64,000 bases of DNA from Gracilimonas sediminicola (GTDB lineage Bacteria > Bacteroidota > Rhodothermia > Balneolales > Balneolaceae), in the NCBI RefSeq assembly GCF_024320785.1, contig NZ_JANDBC010000001.1:673309-737308 (forward strand). Direction: 5' to 3'. This document shows positions 35,161 through 43,825 of the stretch, one piece after another; the stretch's first letter is position 1; every line of letters begins with the position of its first letter. The position numbers were made by a program, and so were the translations under genes. The notes beneath the pieces are model-generated. The model did no database searches and had not been told where the DNA came from. It saw only the letters and a program-made list of their open reading frames with translations.

Positions 35161-36630
35161 ATGGCATCGTTAGAGGAAAAAAGAAGAATAGATAAGAAAC
35201 AGTTTCGCGACCACCTTGCTACCGTTAGCGAGGAAGGCAAGCGCAACTGGATTTATCCAAAAAAACCAAGCGGCAGGCATTACAAAGCACGCAATGTGGT
35301 GGCTGTACTTTTACTTGCCTTTTTCTTCTCCGGACCGTTTATCACCATTAACGGTAATCCCCTGTTGCTGCTGAATATCATTGAGCGCAAATTTGTAATC
35401 TTCGGGGTTGCTTTCTGGCCGCAGGATCTGCATCTGCTCGTTTTTGGGATGCTGGCCTTTATCCTGTTTGTGGTTCTGTTTACCACCATCTTTGGCCGAC
35501 TTTGGTGCGGATGGGCTTGCCCCCAAACCATTTTTATGGAAATGGTTTTCCGACGAATAGAATACTGGATTGAGGGAGATGCCGCTGACCAAATCCGGCT
35601 CAACAAAAAGCCCTGGAATTTTGAGAAAATCTGGAAAAAGACGACCAAACACGGAGTCTTCTTTGGCATTGCCTTCCTGATTTCGAATATGTTCCTGGCT
35701 TACATTATCGGCCCCGATCAGTTGTTTGAAATCATCACAGATCCACCTTCTGAACATCTTGCCGGTTTAAGCTCCATGATTATTTTCAGCGGGGTCTTTT
35801 ACGGCGTATTTGCATTTATGAGAGAACAGGTTTGTCATTTTGTGTGCCCGTATGGACGGATGCAATCCGTGATGCTCGACAATAACTCCATCAACGTGAT
35901 GTACGATTACAAACGTGGAGAAACCCGGGCCAGCGTTAAAGACCGGTATCAGCTGGAAAACCGAAAAGCCACACTCGAAGATTTAGGCTTCAGCGCCAAT
36001 GAAACTTTTGGTGACTGTATTGACTGTTACCAATGCGTGAAGGTTTGCCCGATGGGAATCGACATCCGTAACGGGACTCAACTTGAGTGTGTGCATTGTA
36101 CCGCATGTATTGATGCCTGTGATTCTGTAATGGACAAGATTGATAAACCCAGGGGACTTATCCGGTACTCTTCGGAGAACGCAATCAAAGAAGGAGAACA
36201 AAAAGTACTTACCCCACGGGTTGCCGGTTATTCAGGCATTCTGATTGTTCTGTTAGCCACATTCATTACGCTGCTAACCTTACGTCCGAACACGGAGACT
36301 TCTATTTTGCGTGAGCCCGGAACTTTATACCAGGAACTTCCAAACAATATGTACAGCAATATTTATAACCTCAAAGTACTGAACAAAACCTTTGAAGATC
36401 TTGACTTCGAGCTACGACTTGAAAGCCCCGAAGGGGAAATTGTATCGCTTGGAAATGTGGATATTATTCCTTCCCAAAATTCTGCCGAAGGGCGTTTTTT
36501 AGTGAAACTACCGGAGAGTGAACTATCCGGATCGCAAACCGAACTTACCTTTGGTGTATACTCAAATGGCGAAAAACTTGAAACCATAACCTCCGGATTT
36601 TTAGGTCCGGCAAGCAACAGCAATAATTAA
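35161..36630 (+). CDS. ccoG: cbb3 oxidase accessory Fe-S protein CcoG
   Basis: A 489-residue membrane ferredoxin-like protein (RdxA/FixG family) that reduces copper for oxidase assembly. Five or so membrane helices occur, with cytoplasmic cysteine motifs CGWACPQ and CHFVCPYG. Two [4Fe-4S] cluster motifs follow: CIDCYQCVKVCP and CVHCTACIDACD. The C-terminal 115 residues form the periplasmic immunoglobulin-like domain of FixG. It is 5 bases from ccoH. Confidence 0.93.
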   Translation: MASLEEKRRIDKKQFRDHLATVSEEGKRNWIYPKKPSGRHYKARNVVAVLLLAFFFSGPFITINGNPLLLLNIIERKFVIFGVAFWPQDLHLLVFGMLAFILFVVLFTTIFGRLWCGWACPQTIFMEMVFRRIEYWIEGDAADQIRLNKKPWNFEKIWKKTTKHGVFFGIAFLISNMFLAYIIGPDQLFEIITDPPSEHLAGLSSMIIFSGVFYGVFAFMREQVCHFVCPYGRMQSVMLDNNSINVMYDYKRGETRASVKDRYQLENRKATLEDLGFSANETFGDCIDCYQCVKVCPMGIDIRNGTQLECVHCTACIDACDSVMDKIDKPRGLIRYSSENAIKEGEQKVLTPRVAGYSGILIVLLATFITLLTLRPNTETSILREPGTLYQELPNNMYSNIYNLKVLNKTFEDLDFELRLESPEGEIVSLGNVDIIPSQNSAEGRFLVKLPESELSGSQTELTFGVYSNGEKLETITSGFLGPASNSNN

Positions 36631-36634
36631 TCCT

Positions 36635-37084
36635 ATGAAAAAATTTAACTGGGGAACCGGAATTGTATTGGCGGTTACCTTATTTGTGATTGCCACTTTG
36701 AGTGTAGTAAGCTACCTCATCTCGCTGGACTTTTACCTTGTATCCAATGATCATTATCAGGAAGGCGTTGAGTACCAGCAGACCATCGATAAAAAGCAGC
36801 GGGCAGAAAACCTCGAAAATCCGGTTGTGGTACTCTTCGATGAACCCACGGTTTCCATCAAGCTGATGTTCCCGAAAGAAATTCTAACAGATTCCCTCTC
36901 CGGTAACGTTACATTCTATCGACCCAATAACCCCGAGTTGGATAAAAGATATAAGCTCAACCTTGATCAGGAAGGCCGGCAATCAATACCCGTGGGTGAG
37001 TTTGAGGAAGGCCGATGGAAGCTAACCGTAGAGTGGCAATCTGATTCTCTGCTGTACATAGAAGAGAAGAATATTTTCATATAA
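36635..37084 (+). CDS. ccoH: FixH/CcoH-like protein
   Basis: A 149-residue membrane protein. A single N-terminal helix (about residues 7-29) is followed by a beta-rich periplasmic domain; DHYQEGVEYQQTIDKKQRAE after the helix is a FixH-type element. It helps oxidase assembly. It lies between ccoG and a SafE-like gene, 5 and 9 bases away, so it is in the same transcription unit. Confidence 0.85.
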   Translation: MKKFNWGTGIVLAVTLFVIATLSVVSYLISLDFYLVSNDHYQEGVEYQQTIDKKQRAENLENPVVVLFDEPTVSIKLMFPKEILTDSLSGNVTFYRPNNPELDKRYKLNLDQEGRQSIPVGEFEEGRWKLTVEWQSDSLLYIEEKNIFI

Positions 37085-37093
37085 CTGTGATAC

Positions 37094-37759
37094 ATGGAAC
37101 TCTGGACCGGTTTTACCTTGGGGCTTTTAGGCAGTTTTCACTGCATTGGCATGTGCGGTCCCATTGCATTAGCTATACCGGGCCAAAATCGGTCAACCGG
37201 AGCCATGCTGTTTCGGGGGATACTCTATAACCTGGGACGCATACTTACCTATGCATTTATAGGCTTTGTGTTTGGGATTTTAGGTCTGGGCGCAACTATT
37301 GCCGGATACCAAAATGCGCTGTCTATAGTACTTGGGGTGCTCGTCATTGTATTCGCGGTTTTTCCTCACATAAAACTTCCCGCTAAAGTAAGTTCGGTTT
37401 ATACGGATTTCACCACAAGAATAACCCGACATATTTCCGGCCTGTACAAAAGCAATTCACGATTTTCATCGTTCTTTATAGGATTGCTGAATGGCTTCCT
37501 CCCCTGCGGATTTGTGGTAACCGCTCTTGCAGCTGCTTTAATTACATCGACTACCTTTCACAGTGCTCTTTACATGGCATTGTTTGGATTGGGTACCCTG
37601 CCTGTGATGTTGATGATGAATATGGCTCCGGGATTTATCTCTCCAAAGCTTCGATCTAAATTACGCCCCTTCTCTTCCTATTTTGCCATTATCATTGGTT
37701 TGTTATTGATCTGGCGCGGGTATTCCATGATGACCGGCGGACATGCAATGATGCATTAA
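37094..37759 (+). CDS. SafE/TauE-type membrane protein of cbb3 assembly
   Basis: A 221-residue membrane protein with about six helices. LGSFHCIGMCGPIALAI and GLLNGFLPCGFVVTAL carry paired Cys/Pro motifs of the sulfite-exporter TauE/SafE (cytochrome biogenesis DsbD-like) family found at the end of cco loci (CcoI-associated, sometimes CcoA-like naming varies). It is likely involved in copper or thiol transfer for the oxidase; substrate unproven. A lone HAD gene follows on the other strand. Confidence 0.82.
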   Translation: MELWTGFTLGLLGSFHCIGMCGPIALAIPGQNRSTGAMLFRGILYNLGRILTYAFIGFVFGILGLGATIAGYQNALSIVLGVLVIVFAVFPHIKLPAKVSSVYTDFTTRITRHISGLYKSNSRFSSFFIGLLNGFLPCGFVVTALAAALITSTTFHSALYMALFGLGTLPVMLMMNMAPGFISPKLRSKLRPFSSYFAIIIGLLLIWRGYSMMTGGHAMMH

Positions 37760-37767
37760 CCAGCGAG

Positions 37768-38469
37768 TCAGATCCCAAGCTTATTCAGAAGCTCATCAAA
37801 ATCATCGAAAATTAAGTCGGCTAACTTATAGCCTTGCTCAATCGGTGTTTGGGTGTACCAGGCTACTTTCCAGTTTGCTTTGGAACCACCCACCACATCG
37901 GACGTGAAGGAATCTCCCACATACAGAATATCTTCCCGATTCACCCCGGCTAACTTTGTGGAATGGTCAAAGATTCTGGGATCCGGCTTCATCACCCCAA
38001 CATCCTCAGAAATGACAATTTGACGGGCGGTCTCTTTTAAATTAAACTGATCAATTTTCAGGCGCTGGGTTTCAGCAAATCCATTGGTGATGATACCTAC
38101 TTCATATTTTTCAGCTACTGCTACATACGCTTCTCTGGCACCAGCAATCCATTCCCAATGATTCCGGTAATAATTCATATAAACTTTACCGGCTTCTTCA
38201 TGCATATTCTCATCCAGGCCAAGTTCCTGAAAGGTCTCAGAAAATCGGCGCCGGTGTAGTTCATGCCTGTCAATTTCTCCCCGCCCGTATTCTTCCCATA
38301 ATCCTTTGTTTATATGATGATAGGTTTCCAGAAGGTTGTCTTCCGAAATACCATTAAACATATCAAAATGCTGATGCACATCTCTGAGTCCGGCTTGTTC
38401 TGCCTTTTTGTGATCAAGGAGCGTGTCATCTAAGTCAAAATAAATGAATTTAGGATTCAGTTGTGACAA
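37768..38469 (-). CDS. YjjG-type HAD nucleotidase
   Basis: A 233-residue haloacid dehalogenase superfamily phosphatase of the YjjG (noncanonical pyrimidine nucleotidase) group. FDLDDTLLDHKK gives the catalytic Asp pair, IITNGFAE the Thr/Ser site, GVMKPDPRIFD the Lys, and VGDSFTSDVVGG the terminal acidic motif. It probably hydrolyses nucleoside monophosphates. It is convergent with the cbb3 locus. Confidence 0.85.
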   Translation of the reverse strand: MSQLNPKFIYFDLDDTLLDHKKAEQAGLRDVHQHFDMFNGISEDNLLETYHHINKGLWEEYGRGEIDRHELHRRRFSETFQELGLDENMHEEAGKVYMNYYRNHWEWIAGAREAYVAVAEKYEVGIITNGFAETQRLKIDQFNLKETARQIVISEDVGVMKPDPRIFDHSTKLAGVNREDILYVGDSFTSDVVGGSKANWKVAWYTQTPIEQGYKLADLIFDDFDELLNKLGI

Positions 38470-38582
38470 TGGAACAGTTTTTGATTATTGTTGGAATGAA
38501 ATTTCAGACCTTTGAAAGTCTTTGAACCTTAATATAATTCAGTCCGTAGCAGGGCGATAAATAAACAACTAAATCACTACTC

Positions 38583-39173
38583 ATGAAAGCTAAATTTTGG
38601 ATTATTCTCGGAGTTATTGCACTCTTCGTTTTTTATGGAATCAGCGTTAATAACAGCCTGGTTTCCCAGGAAGAAAATGTAAACAGCGCCTGGGCTCAGG
38701 TAGAAAATCAATATCAACGCCGTGCCGACCTCATTCCTAATCTCGTAAATACGGTTCGCGGTGCTGCAGATTTTGAGTCTGAAACCCTGACTGAAGTAAT
38801 TGAAGCACGCAGCCGTGCCACTTCTGTAAATATTGACGCCAGCGACCTGAACAATCCACAGGCTTTCCAACAATTCCAGGAAGCCCAGAGCCAGTTAAGC
38901 GGCGCCCTCTCCCGGTTATTGGTAACGGTTGAACGATATCCGGAATTAAAAGCCAATCAGAATTTCAGGGACCTTCAGGCACAACTTGAAGGAACCGAGA
39001 ACCGAATTGCCACCGAACGGCGGCGCTTTAACCAGGCCGCGCAGGCTTACAACACCAAAGTACGCCGGTTCCCCGCTAGTATGATTGCCTCCATCGCCGG
39101 CTTTGAGCAGAAGGAATACTTCCAGGCCGATGAAGGAGCCCAGGAAGCCCCAACCGTAGATTTCAGCAATTAA
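38583..39173 (+). CDS. LemA family protein
   Basis: A 196-residue membrane-anchored coiled-coil protein. An N-terminal helix (5-24) is followed by the signature QVENQYQRRADLIPNLVNTVRG and a long helical bundle ending with RRFPASMIASIAGF. LemA proteins are widespread envelope proteins of unsettled function, usually paired with TPM-domain proteins as here. The first of a three-gene cluster. Confidence 0.92.
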   Translation: MKAKFWIILGVIALFVFYGISVNNSLVSQEENVNSAWAQVENQYQRRADLIPNLVNTVRGAADFESETLTEVIEARSRATSVNIDASDLNNPQAFQQFQEAQSQLSGALSRLLVTVERYPELKANQNFRDLQAQLEGTENRIATERRRFNQAAQAYNTKVRRFPASMIASIAGFEQKEYFQADEGAQEAPTVDFSN

Positions 39174-39191
39174 ATATAGACTTTAGATAAA

Positions 39192-39236
39192 AGACATGAG
39201 ATTTAAGACAAAGGAGTAGTCTTAAATCTTATGTCT
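39192..39236. repeat. 18-bp intergenic hairpin between lemA and TPM gene
   Basis: AGACATGAGATTTAAGAC at 39192-39209 pairs with GTCTTAAATCTTATGTCT at 39219-39236 (17 of 18 positions plus one G-T), with loop AAAGGAGTA. No T-run follows. The stem ends 24 bases before the TPM gene start, so it could protect or attenuate the lemA transcript. It resembles the element between ccoP and ccoG in design but not in sequence. Confidence 0.75.
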
Positions 39237-39259
39237 AAAATCTCAATACTAAAAAACCA

Positions 39260-39721
39260 ATGGCCAAATTTCTTACCGAAGAGCAGGAAAAATCAATTAT
39301 TGAATCTATTAAGGAGGCAGAGAAAGAAACCTCCGGAGAAATCAGGGTTCACATCGAAAAAAAGTGCAGTGCTGAATCTCCCTTACAGCGGGCGCAGGAA
39401 GTCTTTGGCGAGCTGAAGATGCACGAAACCGAATTACGAAACGGTGTGATCGTTTATGTGGCCTGGAAAGATCACAAGGTTGCCATTTGGGGAGATCAGG
39501 GTATCCACGAAAAAGTGGGACAGGAATTTTGGGAAGAGGAACTCAAACTAATTCTCGACTACTTTAAAAAAGAAGACTATGAAACCGGTTTAAGTGAAGT
39601 GATCCTGCAAATCGGGCAAAAACTCAAAGAATATTTTCCTTATCAAAAAGACGATGTGAATGAGCTTTCAAATCAGATCAGCTATACTAAGGAAGACAAA
39701 CAAGACGAGAGCGATGCGTAG
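39260..39721 (+). CDS. TPM-domain protein (cytosolic form)
   Basis: A 153-residue TPM-domain protein. LTEEQEKSIIESIKEAEKETSGEIRVHIE starts the domain and KVAIWGDQGIHEKVG continues it. No signal peptide is visible, unlike the next gene. TPM domains have been linked to phosphatase activity or photosystem repair in some organisms; its function here is unknown. The frame at 39231 is not used. Its end overlaps the next start by 8 bp. Confidence 0.85.
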   Translation: MAKFLTEEQEKSIIESIKEAEKETSGEIRVHIEKKCSAESPLQRAQEVFGELKMHETELRNGVIVYVAWKDHKVAIWGDQGIHEKVGQEFWEEELKLILDYFKKEDYETGLSEVILQIGQKLKEYFPYQKDDVNELSNQISYTKEDKQDESDA

Positions 39722-40472
39722 ATTATTAAGCCTGTTCCTATTTTTAAGTTTAACCGTAAGCGCATTCAGTCAGGATTTTTTGCCGGACCGCCCCACCGGA
39801 ATGGTGAATGACTTTGCCGATATGCTCTCTTCTTCTGAAGAACGACGGCTTGAGAATAAACTGCGCAGCTACCGTGATACCACAACCAATGCTTTTGTGA
39901 TTGCAACCATTGAAAGCCTGCAGAATTACCCCATTGAAGATGTAGCTACCAATCTATTCAACTCCTGGGATATACAGTATGAGCAGCGCAATAATGGCGT
40001 TTTAATTTTGATTTCTGAACAGGACCGGGAAATGCGCATCGAAGTTGGATATGGACTGGAAGGTGCTATCCCCGATATCATGGCAAACCGGATTATCAAT
40101 GATGTAATGACCCCGAGCTTCCGCGCCGGGGATTTCTATGGCGGACTGAACCAGGCTACGGATATTCTTATTGATTTAGCTGCCGGTGAGTTTGAAGGGT
40201 TTCCGGAACGCAGAACTTCTTCCGACGATGAGGGCATTCCCATTGACCTGATCATCCTTTTTATCATCCTCATTTTCTTCCTGGTTTCTAAAGGGAAAGG
40301 AGGAAAAGGTGGTCGCCGGCACTCTCTTGGCTCCAACGGTATTATCTTCTTTGGCGGAGGATTTGGCAGCGGCGGAGGCAGTTCCTTCGGAGGCGGTGGT
40401 GGCGGCTTCGGTGGTTTTGGCGGCGGTGGAGGCTTCAGCTCCGGCGGCGGCGGTGCCAGCGGCGGCTGGTAA
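39714..40472 (+). CDS. exported TPM-domain protein with Gly-rich tail
   Basis: A 252-residue protein. The signal peptide (residues 1-19, ending SAFSQ) is followed by TPM domain (PTGMVNDFADMLSS, NGVLILISEQDREMRIEVGYGLEGAIPD), a transmembrane helix at about 178-193, and a Gly/Ser-rich C-terminal tail of about 50 residues (GGGFGSGGGSSFGGGGG-type). This is the YgcG architecture. The ATG at 39714 is chosen because it begins the signal peptide and overlaps the upstream stop. Works with LemA by association. Confidence 0.87.
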   Translation: MRRLLSLFLFLSLTVSAFSQDFLPDRPTGMVNDFADMLSSSEERRLENKLRSYRDTTTNAFVIATIESLQNYPIEDVATNLFNSWDIQYEQRNNGVLILISEQDREMRIEVGYGLEGAIPDIMANRIINDVMTPSFRAGDFYGGLNQATDILIDLAAGEFEGFPERRTSSDDEGIPIDLIILFIILIFFLVSKGKGGKGGRRHSLGSNGIIFFGGGFGSGGGSSFGGGGGGFGGFGGGGGFSSGGGGASGGW

Positions 40473-40493
40473 TTTTGGCTATCCGGAATTAAG

Positions 40494-40560
40494 AATTCAA
40501 AATGAAAATTTAAAATTGACCTGACTCAATTTTTAAATTTTCATTTCCTAATTTTGAATT
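40494..40560. terminator. imperfect inverted repeat between convergent genes
   Basis: The left arm 40494-40519 (AATTCAAAATGAAAATTTAA...) has a near-complete inverse copy at 40526-40560 with small insertions. It lies between the TPM gene and the convergent methionine gamma-lyase and overlaps the latter's stop. AT-rich, with no GC core, so a bidirectional terminator is plausible but weak. Confidence 0.45.
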
Positions 40561-41777
40561 TCCAACGCTTGCTCGAGGTCGGCGATGATGTCTTCTGCAC
40601 CTTCAATGCCAACGGAAATGCGTACCAGCCCGTCAGTGATACCGGCCTGCTTTTTTAAGTCCTCATCTACAATAGAGTGCGTCATAGAAGCAGGATGCTG
40701 AATCAGGGTATCGACAGCTCCCAGGCTTACCGCCAGCGTGCACAGCTTTACATTGTTCATCAGCGATACACCAGCCTCGTAACCACCTACCAGTTCAAAG
40801 GCAATCATTCCTCCATATCCGTCTTTCATAATGGAAGATGCCAAAGCATGTTGTGGGTGTGACTCAAGTCCCGGATAAAAAACATGATCCACTTTTGGAT
40901 GATCCTCAAGGAATCTGGCTACTTTCATACCATTTTCGGCATGTTTCTTCATTCGAAGCGGCAGCGTTTTGACTCCATTCAGGGTAAGCCAGGCATCCAT
41001 AGGTCCGGCAATGCCTCCCAAATTTTTTCTGAACAGAGCTGCTTCCGATTCTTCATACACTTCTTTTTTGGCAACCATCACCCCGCCAATAACCGAGCCA
41101 TGTCCGCCTATGTATTTTGTTGTTGAATGAACGACAACATCGGCTCCTAATTCAAACGGACGAATGTGATACGGAGTGGCAAATGTATTATCGACCATCA
41201 GTTTAGCGCCATACTCTTCCGCCAGTTGCGAAAGTGCTTTTATGTCCGCAACCGTCATCGTAGGATTGGCGATACTTTCAAGGTAGATGAGTTTGGTTTC
41301 CGGATGCTTTTTCAGTTCCATTTCAACCTGAAATAAATCAGACATATCGGCAAACGAGCAGCTCATTCCCATCACCGGAACTTCCTCTTTCAAAAACTGA
41401 CTGGTACAGCCATACAGAGCATCCTGAGCTACAATATGTCCTCCTTTGGCAAGTGCAATAATTCCCGTTGTAATGGCGGCCATGCCGCTACCAAAAGCCA
41501 TTCCGGCGTAATCTTCAGGATTGTCCAGCGAATAGGTTTCCAACTCACAAACTGCTCTTTCAAGAGCTTCAACAGTTGGATTTCCCAGTCGGGAATAAAC
41601 GTGGCTTGCCCCGCCCTCTTCGTGACGAAAAGCCTTAGCGCCGGCTTCTACATCATCAAAAACATAGGTGGATGTTTGATAAATGGGCGTTGCGTGTGAC
41701 CCATATTGATCTTTTTTCCCTTCTCCGGCATGTACGGCAACGGATTCTAATGTGGGTTTAATCTTCGTTTTCATCAT
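40548..41777 (-). CDS. megL: methionine gamma-lyase
   Basis: A 409-residue PLP enzyme of the trans-sulfuration family, likely releasing methanethiol, ammonia and 2-oxobutyrate from methionine. Cys in DALYGCTSQF sits at the position of the MGL-specific active-site Cys116. The PLP lysine is in HSTTKYIGGHGS. SRLGNPTVEALE and HPASMTHSIV are general family blocks. Cystathionine gamma-lyase/synthase is the alternative, but the Cys and the upstream Lrp regulator favour MGL. The start lies inside the regulator gene (20-bp overlap), so they are translated together. Confidence 0.82.
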   Translation of the reverse strand: MMKTKIKPTLESVAVHAGEGKKDQYGSHATPIYQTSTYVFDDVEAGAKAFRHEEGGASHVYSRLGNPTVEALERAVCELETYSLDNPEDYAGMAFGSGMAAITTGIIALAKGGHIVAQDALYGCTSQFLKEEVPVMGMSCSFADMSDLFQVEMELKKHPETKLIYLESIANPTMTVADIKALSQLAEEYGAKLMVDNTFATPYHIRPFELGADVVVHSTTKYIGGHGSVIGGVMVAKKEVYEESEAALFRKNLGGIAGPMDAWLTLNGVKTLPLRMKKHAENGMKVARFLEDHPKVDHVFYPGLESHPQHALASSIMKDGYGGMIAFELVGGYEAGVSLMNNVKLCTLAVSLGAVDTLIQHPASMTHSIVDEDLKKQAGITDGLVRISVGIEGAEDIIADLEQALEIQN

Positions 41778-42243
41778 AAACTGGAATTGGAGATTGATCT
41801 TTAATGGTATTCAGCACAATGCTGGTATGCAGACGTTCAACGTCGGGCAGGGTCGTCAGCTTATTTCGCATAAGCTGCTCATAATCTTTGGTGTCTTTAG
41901 CAACCACGTGCAGTAAAAAATCACCATCGCCTGTGGTGTGGTAACAGGCTAGTATTTCGGGGATCTCTTTTATGGCAGAGGTAAACTCTTCCAGCAAGTT
42001 TAGCTGGTGAACGCTTAAGGTTACTTTCACAAAAGCCGTGAAGCCCCGGCCGACTGACTCTTTATTAACCTTGGCGCTATATCCTTCAATAATCCCTTCC
42101 CGCTCTAATCGGCGAACCCGCTCTAAAGTAGGCGTGGTTGTTAGTTCAATTCTTTTGGCCAGCTCGTTATTAGCCATCCTTCCCTCTTGCTGAAGAATGG
42201 CGATAATCTTTTTGTCGGTGGCATCAAGCTTGGGAGTTGACAT
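41758..42243 (-). CDS. Lrp/AsnC-family regulator
   Basis: A 161-residue amino-acid-responsive regulator. The N-terminal HTH (ILQQEGRMANNELAKRIELTTTPTLERVRRLEREGII) is followed by an Lrp ligand-binding domain with CYHTTGDGDFLLHVVAKD. It is the first gene of a two-gene operon with methionine gamma-lyase. The pair matches the mdeR-mdeA logic known in Pseudomonas, where an Lrp-type activator controls MGL in response to methionine. An ATAATTA...TAATTAT dyad at 42260-42288 ahead of it may be its operator. Confidence 0.9.
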   Translation of the reverse strand: MSTPKLDATDKKIIAILQQEGRMANNELAKRIELTTTPTLERVRRLEREGIIEGYSAKVNKESVGRGFTAFVKVTLSVHQLNLLEEFTSAIKEIPEILACYHTTGDGDFLLHVVAKDTKDYEQLMRNKLTTLPDVERLHTSIVLNTIKDQSPIPVYDENED

Positions 42244-42450
42244 AGAAGAAGGACTTACTATAATTACTCTACAATTATAAATAATTATCCTTCAAAAATA
42301 TATATTTACAGATATAAAAACTGTTATGCAAATAAATAAGGCATAAAATTCTATATATAATTATTTCATAGAATTTAATTCTTCAGAGGCGACAACTTTC
42401 CTGCACTCTTTGAAATAATATGCTGCGATATGCTTCTCTTTCGCTCCCTT

Positions 42451-43743
42451 TTATCCTACCAAAATCACCTGAAGATCCATCAGGTTGTTCCCGGTGGCAC
42501 CGGTTTTGAGCATGGTATCCATTTGTTTGTGGAAGTGATAAGAGTCGTTATTCTGGAGGAAATTCTCCGGCTCCAGTTTGTTTTTTCGGGCTTGTAAAGT
42601 CGTGCCGGAGTTAATGATAGCGCCCGCGGCATCGGTTGGACCGTCAATACCATCGGTGGCAAAACTGAGTAACGAAATGGAGTGCTGGCCTTCAATCGAA
42701 ATAGCTGCATTAAGGGCCAGCTCCTGGTTTCGGCCGCCCTTTCCTTCCCCTTTCACATCCACTGTACTCTCCCCATAATAAACCAGAGCAGCCGGGGGCT
42801 TCATATCGGATTTTTTGCTTAGAATGGAGATAGCATCACTGCATATTTTCTTGGAAACCTCTTTTACATCTGTATTGTAGGCTTCCTCACTCACCTGCAC
42901 ATTAAATCCTTGGTCACTTAAATATGAGCCAACATTCTCCGCCAACATTCCGGCTCCTGAAATCACGTTAACCTCATGTTTTTTCCAGTTTGAAGTTTCA
43001 GGCTTTGGGGTTTCGGGGCTGTCGCCATGCATCCCTTTGGAGAGATGAATACGAACCGAATGCGGAACATCATCCCACAGCTTAAATTGCTTAAGAATCT
43101 GAAAGGCTTCTTTAAAAGTTGAAGGGTCCGGTACGCTTGAGCCGCTGCCTATCACTTCGGGTTTATCTCCGGGTACATCAGAAAGAATAATGGAAATAAG
43201 TTTATGCTCTTTCAAAAGCTGCCCCAGCCTCCCACCCGCTGTCTCTGAGAGATGTTTTCTGACCACATTAATCTGCTTGATGGAGGCACCGGAGTTCAGC
43301 AACAACTCAAAAGTTTTACGGTATTCTTCGATTTCAATACCGTCGGCCGGAATGCAGAATAACGATGAAGCTCCGCCCGATAATAGAAACACCACCGTAT
43401 CTTCTTCAGGTATTTTTTTCGCCAGCTCCCAAAGTTCGTACGAGGCCGACACTGAATCATCATCCGGATAAGGATGGGCACCCTTAAATACCTGTACCTG
43501 ATTCAATTCCCGTGAGCTTTCAGGGGCAATCACCATTCCGTCTTTTATTTGGGAACCGAAATAATCCTCCGCCTCCTTAGCCATCTCAAAGGAGGCCTTT
43601 CCTGCCCCCAAAACCCAAATTCTACCCTCTGTCTGAAAGGAGGATAAGATGCCCGGCAAATCCGGGTCAAAAAAATTCCCATCCACAATGTTATCAACAA
43701 CGTTTTCTAATAGTGAGCGATGCTGATCTGATTTTTCACTCAT
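42451..43743 (-). CDS. glycerate 2-kinase (DUF4147/MOFRL type)
   Basis: A 430-residue type-2 glycerate kinase that phosphorylates glycerate with ATP. The N-terminal DUF4147 domain has WVLGAGKASFEMA and LSGGASSLFCIP; the C-terminal MOFRL domain has YGESTVDVKGEGKGGRNQELAL and LSFATDGIDGPTDAAGA. The ATG at 43743 follows AAGGATTTA and starts MSEKSD. The longer frame from 43809 adds 22 unconserved residues. It feeds glycerate into glycolysis. The 207 bases before the Lrp start contain no gene. Confidence 0.88.
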   Translation of the reverse strand: MSEKSDQHRSLLENVVDNIVDGNFFDPDLPGILSSFQTEGRIWVLGAGKASFEMAKEAEDYFGSQIKDGMVIAPESSRELNQVQVFKGAHPYPDDDSVSASYELWELAKKIPEEDTVVFLLSGGASSLFCIPADGIEIEEYRKTFELLLNSGASIKQINVVRKHLSETAGGRLGQLLKEHKLISIILSDVPGDKPEVIGSGSSVPDPSTFKEAFQILKQFKLWDDVPHSVRIHLSKGMHGDSPETPKPETSNWKKHEVNVISGAGMLAENVGSYLSDQGFNVQVSEEAYNTDVKEVSKKICSDAISILSKKSDMKPPAALVYYGESTVDVKGEGKGGRNQELALNAAISIEGQHSISLLSFATDGIDGPTDAAGAIINSGTTLQARKNKLEPENFLQNNDSYHFHKQMDTMLKTGATGNNLMDLQVILVG

Positions 43744-43825
43744 TAAATCCTTCTCTTTATCAATTAAAACCAACGATACCTGAAATTCAGCCTCATCTGG
43801 AGGCAGCACATATCTATTCTAAATA

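Noticed and set aside
39231..39416. 61-residue ORF beginning inside the lemA/TPM hairpin
   Set aside because: It overlaps the TPM gene in another frame and encodes a basic low-complexity peptide; the TPM frame is clearly the real one.
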